Shown: positions 1 through 10,854 of the stretch, piece by piece
Layout: each line of letters opens with the position of its first letter
Numbering within the stretch: position 1 is the first letter of the stretch
Source of the DNA: Triangularia verruculosa
Taxonomy: Eukaryota > Ascomycota > Sordariomycetes > Sordariales > Podosporaceae
Assembly (NCBI GenBank): GCA_033296885.1
Contig: MU864074.1
Coordinates: 1-38,986, forward strand
DNA: 38,986 nt
Reading direction: 5' to 3'
Program-made: the position numbers and the translations under genes
The notes under the pieces: generated by a model
The model's database searches: none
Seen by the model: the letters and a program-made list of their open reading frames with translations, nothing else
Told to the model about the DNA's origin: nothing

Positions 1-1209
1 TTGGCCGAATCCTCCGTTCCTTCACACCTATAACCACGTAGTATTACAGCTGCCAGTCCATTGTAAATTAGGCCTCACAGGGACCTATTTTAACAGTAAT
101 ATATTTAGGTTATGCTTTAAGATACTATAAGTAGTTGTAGTTATGTATCTACTGTTAGGATTTGCGTTTTAGTAAGAGTGGGAATATAGAATTATAGATA
201 ATTCGTTTATTAATAATAAATTATAATGAATATTTAATTATTAGTAGTTATTGGGGTTAATTGGGCGGGGAGTTACGGTTAAAGTTACTAAAGGTTTTAG
301 GTAAAGTATAGAAATTGAGGTAAGAAAGTAATAGAAGAGTCTATAATTTTATAATATATAATAGAAGAATAGAAAAGGTAGCGGTTATAAAGAAAGAGAG
401 GGTATATTAGGTAGTATAGTCTTATATTTTAAATAGATTATATAGGTATAGTTGTTAAGACTTTAATTAATAGCTTTTTATCTATATATATAATTTTATA
501 TTTAGATAACCTATTTTTATTCTTTATATACTTAGTAATATATAGCTTTTTTATTATTAAGTTAATTAATATTAACCTTGAATAATTCCTACGAATCCTT
601 TACTATTAAAATTTTAAATGTTACTTTAAGATTAATAGATTCCGTTACTTTTTTTAGTTTAGTTAGTAAGAAAAAAAATAGCCGATTATACTTTTAAATT
701 CCGAATATTTATAAACTTGATTTCTAAGTATAGATTTTTCGATAAGATTAAATAAAGGGGCTACGAGAATTATTTATTAGTTTAATTATAATTTTTAAAT
801 ACTAAATAACTTAGACACGATTTATTACCTAAGTAAGTATTAACTATATTATAAAAAATTAAGGAAATAAAGCCCGGCTTTATAAATAAAAGAAGATATA
901 ATAGCGTTATTATTAATAAAAATAATTTCGTTAATATAATTTACTTTATAGTAAGATATTAACCTACGCAGATATCGACGATCTAAATATAACTTCGACG
1001 AGATACTATATATAAGAATATTAAAGTAATAATAATTATCGGGATTATATTATAATCCGGAAGTACTAAATATAAAAATACTTTAATTACCGTTTATATA
1101 TTTCTTAATTACTAAATTCAATAGTTTTATAATTCTAACTTTCCAGCTTACTTAAATAAAAATCTTCTTACTTTTTAATAACCCCTTTAATTTTATAATA
1201 ACTTAAATT
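1..1209. other. A+T-rich RIP-type island, left part
   Basis: After about 170 bases of ordinary composition the sequence becomes strongly A+T-rich and is full of TA steps, with very few CA or TG dinucleotides, while CG steps survive. That is the pattern expected of CpA-directed repeat-induced point mutation. No usable open frame or RNA gene is visible. The original content cannot be recognised by eye. Confidence 0.75.
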
Positions 1210-1905
1210 CAGATTACTTCGATCGGTATTAGTAATATAGGCGCTACTTTAGCCGGCGCTTTACTTAAGAATAATACGTCTATAATTATCTAGAACCGGA
1301 TTACCGACCGCCCGTTAGTAAAGGACCTTATTTCAGCGGGCGTTATTTTTAAACTGTTAATCGTTACTATTATTAACTATAGTAATATTATCCTCTTTTA
1401 CTTTTTTAACTACCTTATTATCTCTGAAGCCCTTAAAGGCGTCGACGCCGACGGCGGTGCGTAGTCCTTCGCCGGTAAAACTATTATTAACTTTATTAAC
1501 GGTATACCGGTGTAGATACGTAAGCTCAAAATATACTTACAGCGCTTCGGCGCGGCCGCCTATTTCGACGGTATTATTATAATACTATTATAGTTAGTCG
1601 GTATACTATCGACGTTTATAATTCTCGGCGGCGAGACCGAAGCGCGGTATATATAGTTCGATATCCCCGGGGTACTAGTACCCGTCGTTAAAACCGTTTA
1701 GTATATCGTCGAGAACGCCGGCGCCGCCTTACTATTAAATTACGCCGCGCTCACTACTATATACGGTATATTCGGCGGCGCTTTTACCGGCTTCGGCCTT
1801 CTCTAGTATTAACGCGGTACCCGGCTAACTAAAAAGGCCGTTAATTCGGTTATAATTCCTATATTAAACGCGCTAATACTATACGTAGGCTCGCTTTTAA
1901 AATAA
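1210..1905 (+). pseudogene. RIP-inactivated gene remnant, unknown family
   Basis: One reading frame can be followed for 231 codons from the CAG at 1210 to a TAA at 1903-1905. The interior stops are nearly all TAG, each of which could come from CAG or TGG by C-to-T change at CpA on one strand or the other. The frame keeps GC-rich, alanine- and glycine-rich patches (GVDADGGA, QRFGAAAYFDG, LILGGETEAR, VENAGAALLLNYAAL, GIFGGAFTGFG) between isoleucine/tyrosine-rich stretches, the residues RIP creates. The conserved frame argues for a real former coding exon, and the hydrophobic character suggests a membrane protein, although RIP itself biases towards I, L and Y. No start codon or upstream exon was found. 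I do not recognise the family. Confidence 0.5.
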
Positions 1906-2861
1906 GTAAATAAGATACGGTAGATAGATAGTCTTAGTAATCCGCTTATAATATAGGCGGCCGGCGTATATAATATTATATAATCTTATAAGAAAAAAGG
2001 GATTAACGGGTCTATATTAAAGTAATTAGTTAATAAAATAGAGATAAGTATAAAGGAGGGCTATAGTAAGGGCGGAGTAGCGGTTATAGGTAAGTATATA
2101 CTAAAGTAAATAGTTTAAAGATAAGGCTTTACATTTATTTTACTCTGATTTAAGGGCTTAAGGATTATATATATCAGCGAATCTATAATTTATATTTTTA
2201 AGTACTTTAAATAAATCATTAACTTCTATTTCTTTATTAAAATTAATAATATATATATATATTATAATCCCGGGCCCTTAATTATTTTGTTAAGGCTATA
2301 TTTATTATATAAGTTACGAACTATATAATCTTTAAATTATCTTAGGAATAAGTATAGCCTACGGGTATACTCTTTATTTATATATTTAACTTATATTTAA
2401 ATATAAAGGTAGTCGTTTAGTAAAGTAATATACGATAAATTATTAAGTCTTATTATACCGTATTAATTAACTCTAGTAAATACTAATCTAATAATAATAA
2501 TAGTTCGAATTTCCGAGCCGAGGCGCCTTATCGTATTGTAAGTATTTATATTCCTTAAACGGGCGCTAAGCTAAAAGTTTCAGTATACTTCCAAGGCTCC
2601 GAGCGATATATTCTGCGATTTTTAATACCGGGCGGGCGAAGGTTAAGAAGATATCTTATATAGGGGTATTATTTATCCGGTTTTACTATTCGTAATCTAA
2701 GCCTTTACCGGTTTATTAAGTATCCTGCGGTATTTAGAGATAAATAATCTTTAATTTCTAAAGCTTAAGCCTTTAAATAAATATGTTTCTATTTATTTTA
2801 ATAATGTAGGGAAAACTTAGTAGTATAAGTATTCCTATAGTATATAACTGGGACTTATAAT
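1906..2861. other. A+T-rich RIP-type island, no gene seen
   Basis: This continues the A+T-rich, CpA-poor composition up to the edge of the Fot1-like element. A few GC-richer patches (about 2510-2650) may be parts of an older gene or transposon, but no frame can be followed. Nothing else is identified. Confidence 0.6.
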
Positions 2862-2906
2862 GTATATTATAAGCGAGTGACCCATATAAGCGAGTGACCC
2901 ACTTCC
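2862..2906 (+). repeat. Left terminal inverted repeat of the Fot1-like element
   Basis: This 45-bp repeat is the exact reverse complement of 4675-4719. It contains the 15-bp motif ATAAGCGAGTGACCC twice, separated by two bases, which could serve as paired transposase-binding sites. Confidence 0.9.
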
Positions 2907-2957
2907 TTCGTGATATAACACCTTCGCACTCAATAACAATTTCCTTAACTATCCAAG

Positions 2958-4631
2958 ATGCCTTCTAATTTAAATAAAGCCCATATAATTTTAGCCTTCT
3001 AAGCGCTTCAAAACGATAACAATCTAAGCGAACGAGCCGCAGCTAAGATCTATGGAGTCGATCGTAAGACTTTAGGGCGTCGGCGCGCTGGCCGGCCTGC
3101 ACGACGCGATACTACGCCTAAATCGAAGAAGCTTACTTAATCCGAAGAGGATGCTATTGTTTAATACGTTATTGAGCTATATGCGCGAGCTTTTCTACTA
3201 AGATTACGTAGTGTGGAAGATATGGCTAACTAATTACTACGCGTACGCGACGCGCCCCCTATTAGCAAGCTCTAGGTATACAACTTCGTTAAACGCTAGT
3301 TATAGTTCCGTACGCGTTTTACGCGTAGATATGACTATTAGAGGACTAAGTATAAAGATCCGAAGGTTATTAGCGAGTGGTTTGCATTTATATAGAATAC
3401 TAAGGCTAAGTATAGTATTATAGATAACGATATTTATAACTTCGACGAGACTGGGTTTATAATGGGTATTATCTTCGCGGGTATAGTAGTTACGACCTTA
3501 AACGGCTTTAGTAAGGCGAAACTGGCCTAGTTTAGTAACTGCGAATAGGTAACGGTAATCTAGAGAGTTAATATCCTCGGCTAGGCTATCCCTCCTTTTA
3601 ATATCTTAGCCGTATAGTACTACCTTACTAACTAGTATACCGAGTATAATTTACCATTTATCTAGCGTATTGTAATTACCGATAATAGCTGGACTACTAA
3701 TACAGTAGGCTTAGATTAAATTAAGTACTTCGATTATTATATAGCGTTTCGTATAAAGGGCAAATACCGATTATTAATCCTCGACGGCTACGAAAACTAC
3801 TACTCAATTAAATTCAAACGCCACTACTAGTAAAATAATATTATTATACTCTATATACCTCTACACTCTTCCTACCTCCTTTAGTTACTCAATATTAGCT
3901 ATTTTAGGCCGTTAAAATAAGCGTATAGTCGCTAAATCGAGGATTTAATATATATATATATTAACTATATAAGTAAGCTCGAATTTCTTTATACCTTTTA
4001 CGAGGCCTTCTTTACCTTTATAACGGAGAAGAATATATAGGGTAGCTTTATAAGTACTAGCCTTATACTATATAATCTAGAGAAGGTGCTTTCTAAGCTG
4101 GATATAAAGCTTCGTATACTAATACCTCTAAACTCACGGCCCAGTACTATATAACCTTAGGTCTCCTAAATACTACATAACCCTCGAGAAGCCAACTTAC
4201 AGTTAACGCTTATTAAAACTCGTATTACTAACTATTAAAATAGCTCCTCGATTTCAATATTAACTACGGTAGACCAGTTTACTAAGGGTATAACGGCTAT
4301 AATATACTAAGTAGCTTTCTTTCGTGTAGAGATTTCTTCGCTCCGTAAGGTTAATGAGGTACTAAGTAAACGCTGGAGAGCCAAAAAAACACGTGTGAAG
4401 CTTAGAGGGTCACTTACTATATAAGAGGTATAGGATTTACTGGATTAGAAGGCCGTGGATAGGGAGGGAGTGCAAGAAACGCAGCCGGATAGTAGTAATG
4501 CAGGGGGAGATCGTGCGAGGGTTCGGTGCTGTGGTGTGTGCGGCAAGCCTGGCCATAACGCGCGCACTTGCCAGGAGGCTGGGGAATCATCTGATTCAGC
4601 CGTTTCTAATATAATTGTAGTTGCTTCCTAG
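2958..4631 (+). pseudogene. Fot1/Pot2-type DDE transposase, multiple stops (RIP)
   Basis: The frame opens with ATG at 2958 and has an N-terminal helix-turn-helix region (ERAAAKIYGVDRKTLGRR, then GRPARRDTTPKSKKLT). The DDE catalytic core follows: IYNFDETGFIMGII with the first Asp near 3447, ITDNSWTT with the second near 3680, and LLILDG near 3780, then the PLHSSYLL/FRPLK block. It ends with a zinc knuckle (CGVCGKPGHNARTC) and a stop at 4629-4631. Many codons are TAA or TAG. Comparison with the copy near 34700 shows CAACCAAC in that copy where this one reads TAACTAAT, the direct footprint of CpA-to-TpA mutation. The enzyme is certainly dead. Only short fragments such as 3211-3423 remain open. 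Confidence 0.88.
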
Positions 4632-4674
4632 TGTTGTTGCGGTATAATTGAGGATAGTTTGTTACGGTGTGGTG

Positions 4675-4719
4675 GGAAGTGGGTCACTCGCTTATATGGG
4701 TCACTCGCTTATAATATAC
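4675..4719 (-). repeat. Right terminal inverted repeat of the Fot1-like element
   Basis: Exact inverted copy of 2862-2906 with the same doubled internal motif. Sequence after it (4720 on) returns to ordinary GC content, so the element edge coincides with the end of the RIP island. Confidence 0.9.
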
Positions 4720-4827
4720 GTTAAGCCTACCTAAGCTCAGGGGCGAAGAGAAAAAAGGGGGGGAACCTTAACAGCTCTGCCATAGTCTACCTCCAGTATA
4801 GCCTGGTCTTAGGTGGATTTAACCATT

Positions 4828-5075
4828 GCTTACCGTGCTCAGGGCTTTGCTCACCGTACTCAGGGCTTTGCTCACCCTGCTCAGGGCCTTGCTCACCGTG
4901 CTCAGGGTTTGCTCACCGTACTCAGAGTTTGCTCACCCTACTCAGGGCTTTGCTTACCCTGCCCAGGGCTTTGCTCACCCTGCCCAGGGCTTTGCTCACC
5001 CTGCTCAGGCCTTGCTTACCCTGCTCAGGGCTTTGCTCATCCCTGCTCAGGGCTTCTCCACTTCTACTCAGGTTA
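4828..5075. repeat. 21-bp minisatellite at the 3' end of the NLR gene
   Basis: About twelve tandem copies of a 21-bp unit (core CTCAGGGCTTTGCTCACC on the plus strand) run across the end of the minus-strand NLR gene. On the coding strand each unit gives seven residues of the type VSKALSR or VSKALGR. Some units are 20 or 22 bp long, which shifts the frame. The gene's stop at 4922-4924 lies within such a 20-bp unit, so the array continues about 100 bp past the stop. No unit carries a stop in any plus-strand frame, which explains the spurious plus-strand open frames here. Confidence 0.85.
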
Positions 5076-8000
5076 AAGCGGCGAGTGCTCAGGTCCAAGA
5101 ACGGAAGTGGAAATCGTCCATGTCCAGATTCCGATATTGCAATGGATGTTGTTTCATCCAGCCTCTTGGCGTTGATAGAGCACACCCAATGGTCTAAGTC
5201 TAGGAAGAATATGGTAGATCGGAGAAGACCAACAATACTAACTGCTTCTAGGCCCTTGAAGATTCGATATTGGAACGGTGTGGCCGAGCCCTCCTCGAGA
5301 TTGGTGAACAATCTAGATGTATCAAGAACAGCAAAGCCGTTGGCTGCCGTGCTCCTTTCGGTCGTATGCGTAAGAAATGCAAAGTAGTGTGATTTGTGAT
5401 GTGTAGCCCATGCGCCTGCATTTTCTAGGCTTCCTTCTGGAAATGACGCAGGAATGTTGAACTCAACGGGCCCAGAGATTCTCTCGAGGGTGGTCCATCG
5501 GAACAAGTGCGCTTTACTCCCCTCGATGGCGAGTAGACGGGATGGTTCCAGTGGGTCTGTTGCCCAGAAAGCCTTGAGCTTTATGAAGGGTTCTAGACTG
5601 GGAGGTTCGTTCCTGTTCTCGATAGCGACCAACTTGGCCGCCTCAGGAAACGTAACCAGGACATGAGTACCATCGGGGCTTATCATGACACCTCTAAGAG
5701 TTTCTACGCCTTGCATTCCAGGGAGACACCTCGTCCAATCGGACCGCCAAATGACTCGACGCGAAGATGGATAGCCCCTTCCTTCCTGATCAAGAAGGTG
5801 GACGATACATCGACCGTGGGGACCATCGATACTGCAGAGCATATTTTTGGCCCCGTTCCAGTCCCAGCTACTGTGCGTCTTGATTCGAGCGGAATAAAGC
5901 CGGGTTTCGCTGACGAATACACCCGTATCGATGTCATATCTTTCTCCCGTCCCATTTTCTCGGATGAGGGTAAGCGAGGACGTGTTGGAAGTGATAATAC
6001 ATGATATCGAAGACTGCCTAACAGGGGACGACGTATCTGCATCTTTTTCCGCTTCGAATACAGTTTTGCCTCTGATATTCAACTCTGGCTGCTGCTCACT
6101 AACCCCAGATTTCAGAGCTGGAGGGTTCCAGACATTGCAGCGTCGAAGACGGATATCATACAGGAGTAGGTCATCGTTTGAAAACGCAAGGCTAGAAGTC
6201 GGGCTATCTTGATCTCCATCGAACGGCGGGAGGTAGTATAAGAGTTGAAGTGTTTTGAATGAAAGAATATGTATTGACCCATCTTCTGCTCCACTGGCGA
6301 GAATACGGCCATCGGAGGTTGCTTTTGGGGGAGATGAGGATAGAGCATGCCCCCTGTATTCGGCCACTGTCTGTAGGGTCCAGGGATTGCAAGTAATGAG
6401 GTCGCCGTCATAGTAGGACACCGCTACAAGGTTTAGGGCCGAAATGGGATTGAACACAATTCCAAGCACAATGTCCCTCTTCATTCCTTGCCTTTCGAAA
6501 TATCCGATTCTCTCCACAGTCTCCAAGTCCCACAACTCAACTCTCGCACCACCTTGAGCCACAGCAGCAAGATCGTGAGCGGAACTGACTTCAAGCCTAT
6601 CAGCCCAAAACCAGCGCGTGGATGTGGCGTTGTTGTTACCAACTGGTTGGTCATCTGAACAATCTGAGTCCTTGTCGGTGCTCAGTGAGAGCACTTGTTT
6701 CAAACCAGTTGATGTGTCAAAACTGACGACGGCTTTTTGTGAGGCGTCCGTGAGCACAACAAATCTGCCACCCGGTTTGAAAGACAGATGACAAGGGGAG
6801 AAGTTGATAGATCGTGACCAGACGCAGGGAAATGGCCCATGCATCAAGCGCACATCCCAAAGTATGAGTTTATGGTTACCGTAAGACGCTAAAGAGGATG
6901 AATCAGAATTGAATGCAAGATATCTTACGTCAGTTCCGTGGGAGATTGTATCGATAGCCCTCAATGTGTTGAACTTCATGTGGTGATAAATCAGGATTCG
7001 GCCACCTAAAAGCGCGACGGCCAAGAACTGGCCGCCGCAAGCAATTGCTGTAGGGTATTCTTGGAACAGGTGACATGTCAACCGATCGCCCCATCCTATC
7101 CGCCCAAGCCCCTTGATACTAAACCGCTTATTGTTGTGCGTAAATACTCGGTTGATTATAGATTTAGGCGGGCATAAGTGAGGGATCAAAAAGTGAATTG
7201 ATGGAGGTGACGACCGAAGGCAAGAATGGAATTCCGCAGTGATATGGTCGATATCTGTGACCCAGGCTGCCAGAGAGTCATCTTCGAGGTTGTCGCTCCC
7301 TAAACTGACAGCTTGTGTTGACCGGTAGTTCTTTAGCCAGCGATTTGCCTCCTGAAGTGCAAGGACTCCTCCAGATTTAACAGTCATCTCAATCCATGTC
7401 AAGACATTGGACTGGAGAAACTTTCTCAAAAGCTGATTTGAGGGTTTGGATGGTACGGGGTTCTGGCCCAGATGGAACGCGAAACCAGCTGCAGCGTATT
7501 CTGAGAAGGGAGAGATGTTTGATGTTGTGTCTGACAATACCCGGGAAGTTCTTGGAGGGGCAAACTGGTTCCCACATAGAGTTGTCAAACAGATCTCGAG
7601 TATCCTCGCATGCGTCGCTTTTCCATTGATCCATAGTCCATCTCGCTGTTGAGTGAGGAAAATCGAGGCTGTATCATGTGCCATTTGAACCCTGGTCTCT
7701 TTATCCACGGACACTAGATGCCCAGTGATGAATTCAAGATGGGTTGGAGCTATCGCCAGAGTGAGGCCGATATCGAGTTTCACAGCCTCATAGAGTTCCT
7801 GAGCTAGAAGCGGTCGTTTGGCGCAGATGATCCACCCCAGTACGCACCTTGCGAGTTGATAGCTTGCCGAATTCTCGAGGGATTTGGTGATCCGTGAGTA
7901 AAGCGAGTCCATTTTAGCGGGCATCGTCATCAAAGCCTGGTCCATCTCCTCAAGACTATACAAATCCTCTAACCTGGCCATCGTTAAGGAAATGCACAGA

Positions 8001-10260
8001 AAGCTCCCCTTTGACTTCGATATCAGCTTGGAAATAAATGTCTCGCGAACCTGGCCGTCACCCAATTGGGGACAATTGGAGCGCACAAAGCGTTGGATAT
8101 CTTGGAGGGAGCCTGACAGTCCCGTCTGCTGTACCGCGAATCGGGTTCTCTCGCTGTCAAAGAGCTTCGCCAAGTGTCCTCCGGGACGGCTTGTCAAAAG
8201 AATGCGGAGCGGGATTGTCTTGTGAAGTTTGGATATCATCGAAATGAACATTGGCAATGACTCCTTCATGCAGTCGTCAACTGCATCTATGACCCAAAAG
8301 TGTGGCGTTGAAAAGTCAGCCCTAAGAATACCCTTGATAAACAGCTTGTCCACAAGGCCATAGTGATCTTCGTGATCAATCGCAATCTCCTCATCAATCA
8401 TGTTCAGGATAGCTTGCCTAGCTTGGTGACTCGACTCGGCCATCTGGAGTGCTAGTGACCGCAACAATGATGCCGATGTAGCTCCAAGCGGATCGTCTGG
8501 TCTGAAAAAATAGAAGCTGCAATCAAGATTACGAGATCCGAGGTAATTGATGATATGACTCGTAGCAATGGATTTGCCTGTCCCTGGTCGGCCGGATAAC
8601 CAAAGAACCGGAAAAGAAAGGTCCATAAAGTATCTTTTCGCTCTGGGAATCTGTACGTCGTCCGCCTCCGGGTTCTCTTTGCCATCGATCCAGGCTTGAA
8701 AGACATTGCTTTCGGTCAACCACTGGCACGAACCGTGGTGCTGTTTTTGCTGAAGAGCTAGTAAAATGGATTCCGGTTTTTGATTGACGCGGAGGAAAGA
8801 GGATATTCGCTTCAACTGTGATCGATAGCGGTCCCTCACCGGAAGCAGCTCTGTACAGGTCCTGGTATTAGTTGAGAGATTTCATCTCATGAGAGCGCGC
8901 TTTCACCTACCGTTATCTTGCAGATCCCTAATAGTGGAAAGAAAGGCGTTATATAAGAGGATGTAGTTTGAACTGGTGGGGCTGCTGAACTTGCAAAGAT
9001 GACGGTGATCGGCCTCCATGTACCGAACACGTTCTCCTGGAAGGCCTGTGATTTTATCAGAATTATCTTTCTTGATAATAATTGGCAATATACCGAAGTG
9101 GTTTACTTACCAAATACTGCAGAGTCTTTCTTCACGACAAGACCAAAGCTCATCGGAATCGTCTCGAAGAAAGACCAGATCCGCAGTTTGTCGCAAACGT
9201 GGCGAAAGTCATCATTGATTTGCTAGGATTGCCTGTCAGTGCTTTTCACTTCCTAGACAGATTCATAGATAGGATGAAGACTTGCATCAGCCATCCGATT
9301 TCCAGGAACAAGGTCCTCAACGAAGGCCTTGACTCCATTCCCTGCTATGTACCGGAGAAGTTTGGCAAACTGGGCAGAGTCAGCTCCACGATGGGGGGTA
9401 CCAAGGAAGTACATGCTATGAAATCGCTTTGAGGTGGCATTGTATGTCGGATCGTGTAAAGTTAGCAGATAAGCCTGGGAGTATTAGTTTAATGTTTTAC
9501 TCCAAGCAGTATTCCAGAACGCTTACTTTCTTGACGACCAAACCTCCCATGCTATGCGCCACAAACACGATAGGCGTCTAGAAAAAATCAGCACCTGACA
9601 GTAATTCGAAGAAGATTGACCACTAACATCTCCATTTTTGCGTAGGCTTGGGGAATTGGAGATATCGGCTAGTAAGGCTTGTCCAAAGTCATGAACTGTC
9701 AGGCAACTCGCCTTTCTCGCGGTCCAGTCCGAGTTATAACCAAAGCTGTGGATTCGCACAGCTTCGAACCCTAATTGAGTTGGAAGCCACTCTTTCGGCC
9801 AAAACATAGCATCCTCACTGGAAAAACTCCACGTTTTCCTAGAACCCCCTCCAAGACCATGAACAAATATAAAATCGATGCGGGGATCAGAGGGTTCATG
9901 AAGTAGGTGAAGCCCCAGGGGGCCTTTGAAATCAGCGCTTGTTTCAGGTGTAGGATTACTCGAGGTGCGAAGAAGTCTCCGTTGGAAGATGGCAAAGGGC
10001 CCTGATCGTCCCGAGATTGGTGCGGCTCTAGCCGTGTATATCGGCTGCGATGAAGTACCTTCATCTGACTCGGGGGTTGGCTCGCTAGTCTCAAAACTGC
10101 TCAACAAGAATTCTAGTGTCAGGGGTTTAGATCCTTCTGCTACATGTTCCAGCCACGCGTGCAGCCACGAGTCGGGTGGTGAAGGCAAGACAGCAAGGGT
10201 GACGACTGAGATCGTACACGGGGCGCATACCTTGTCTCCATTCTTATAGACTGCCGTCAT
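4922..10260 (-). CDS. NLR-like STAND protein: SesB-like hydrolase + NACHT + WD40-like repeats
   Basis: I infer six exons: 10260-9628, 9577-9527, 9474-9286, 9222-9111, 9045-8911 and 8850-4922, giving 1682 residues with phases that close. Residues about 130-370 are an alpha/beta hydrolase of the SesB/DUF676 type: IDFIFVHGLGG, the nucleophile elbow VFVAHSMGGLVVKK, FLGTPHRGAD, and the catalytic-His region ADHRHLCKFSSP. A NACHT NTPase follows, with Walker A SGRPGTGKS near residue 460 and Walker B VIDAVDDC. The C-terminal half has degenerate WD-type blades (KLILWDVR, RVELWDLE, GAEDGSIHILSF). The tail is a run of seven-residue repeats coded by the minisatellite. In fungi this architecture belongs to the NLR-like proteins of heterokaryon incompatibility and non-self sensing: ligand binding by repeats, NACHT oligomerisation, output by the N-terminal enzyme. 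The ligand and the activity here are unknown. The fourth junction is a GC-AG intron. Confidence 0.88.
9223..9285 (-). other. GC-AG intron in the NLR gene
   Basis: Read straight through, the hydrolase exon meets two in-frame TAG codons. Removing 63 nt that start with GCAAGT and end with CCTAG joins PGNRMAD to QINDDFRHVCDKL, the sequence order expected for SesB-like proteins. The donor matches the strong consensus seen in GC-AG introns, and a CTGAC branch-point motif lies near the 3' end. The alternative, a 36-nt GT-AG intron with donor GTCTAG, is shorter than usual for these fungi. If neither is spliced, the gene is truncated in its hydrolase domain. Confidence 0.65.
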
Positions 10261-10854
10261 TCGTGTCGCGGTACCTATCAGGCATTAGGTGAGCTGTTGT
10301 TCCCATGGGGTTTGTAACTTCCAGGTTTGCAAGCTGAGCTTGGCCTCGGTCAAGTTGACAGGTGACGTTGAACTGTGTCGCCATGGGAGAGGCATATCGA
10401 TATTAACTCAGCCGTTGCCCCTCAGCTTGGAGCCAATGGAATTGAATGGTGTTTAGCCTAGTGGATCTTCGAACCTGTTTTTTTCATGCAGTATCACGTT
10501 ACCCGCCTACGTTGACTTCATCAGCTCGGCACGTGACGCTTACCAGTTCATACCGGATGCCAATACAATCACTCAGAACTCCATGAGCTGGGCAGGGGCG
10601 GAAACGAGCCTGTCATATTACTTCGAGAAGATCTGTTTAGAGTTCCTAGGTACCTCCCTTAAAAATATCGTCGATTAGCCATTCTATGAAAAGACCACTT
10701 GGTATATCGTAGCTTCCACGGGGTTCAGAGCAGCTTCTTAACTCTTTCGGGTTTCGCCCTAGATGTTATAGTACAGGTTATTACACGTAACTGTACACCA
10801 AACGCCCAACACCAAATTCCAGATCCCAACCAGGCCCCGAGCACAATGCAATGA
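10261..10854. other. Intergenic region upstream of the NLR gene
   Basis: This stretch separates the 3' end of the Rieske/FAD gene from the start of the NLR gene, both on the minus strand, so it should hold the NLR promoter. No open frame, repeat or clear TATA box stands out. Confidence 0.4.

Larger units (their letters stand above)
2862..4719 (+). mobile_element. Full-length Fot1/Pot2-like (Tc1-mariner/pogo) DNA transposon, RIP-degraded
   Basis: Perfect inverted repeats of 45 bp lie at 2862-2906 and 4675-4719, 1858 bp apart end to end, the usual size of Fot1/Pot2 elements. Each repeat contains two direct copies of ATAAGCGAGTGACCC. The ends lie in TA-rich sequence, so the expected TA target duplication cannot be fixed to the base. 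Inside is a mutated transposase on the plus strand. Similar sequence, internally deleted, lies at about 34230-35002. Confidence 0.9.

Noticed and set aside
3211..3423. Plus-strand 70-residue open frame
   Set aside because: It is a stop-free scrap of the RIP-mutated transposase in a wrong frame.
4813..5387. Three overlapping plus-strand open frames rich in Leu/Ala/Gly repeats
   Set aside because: They are the antisense of the 21-bp minisatellite and NLR 3' end. All frames are open only because the unit has no stop codon.
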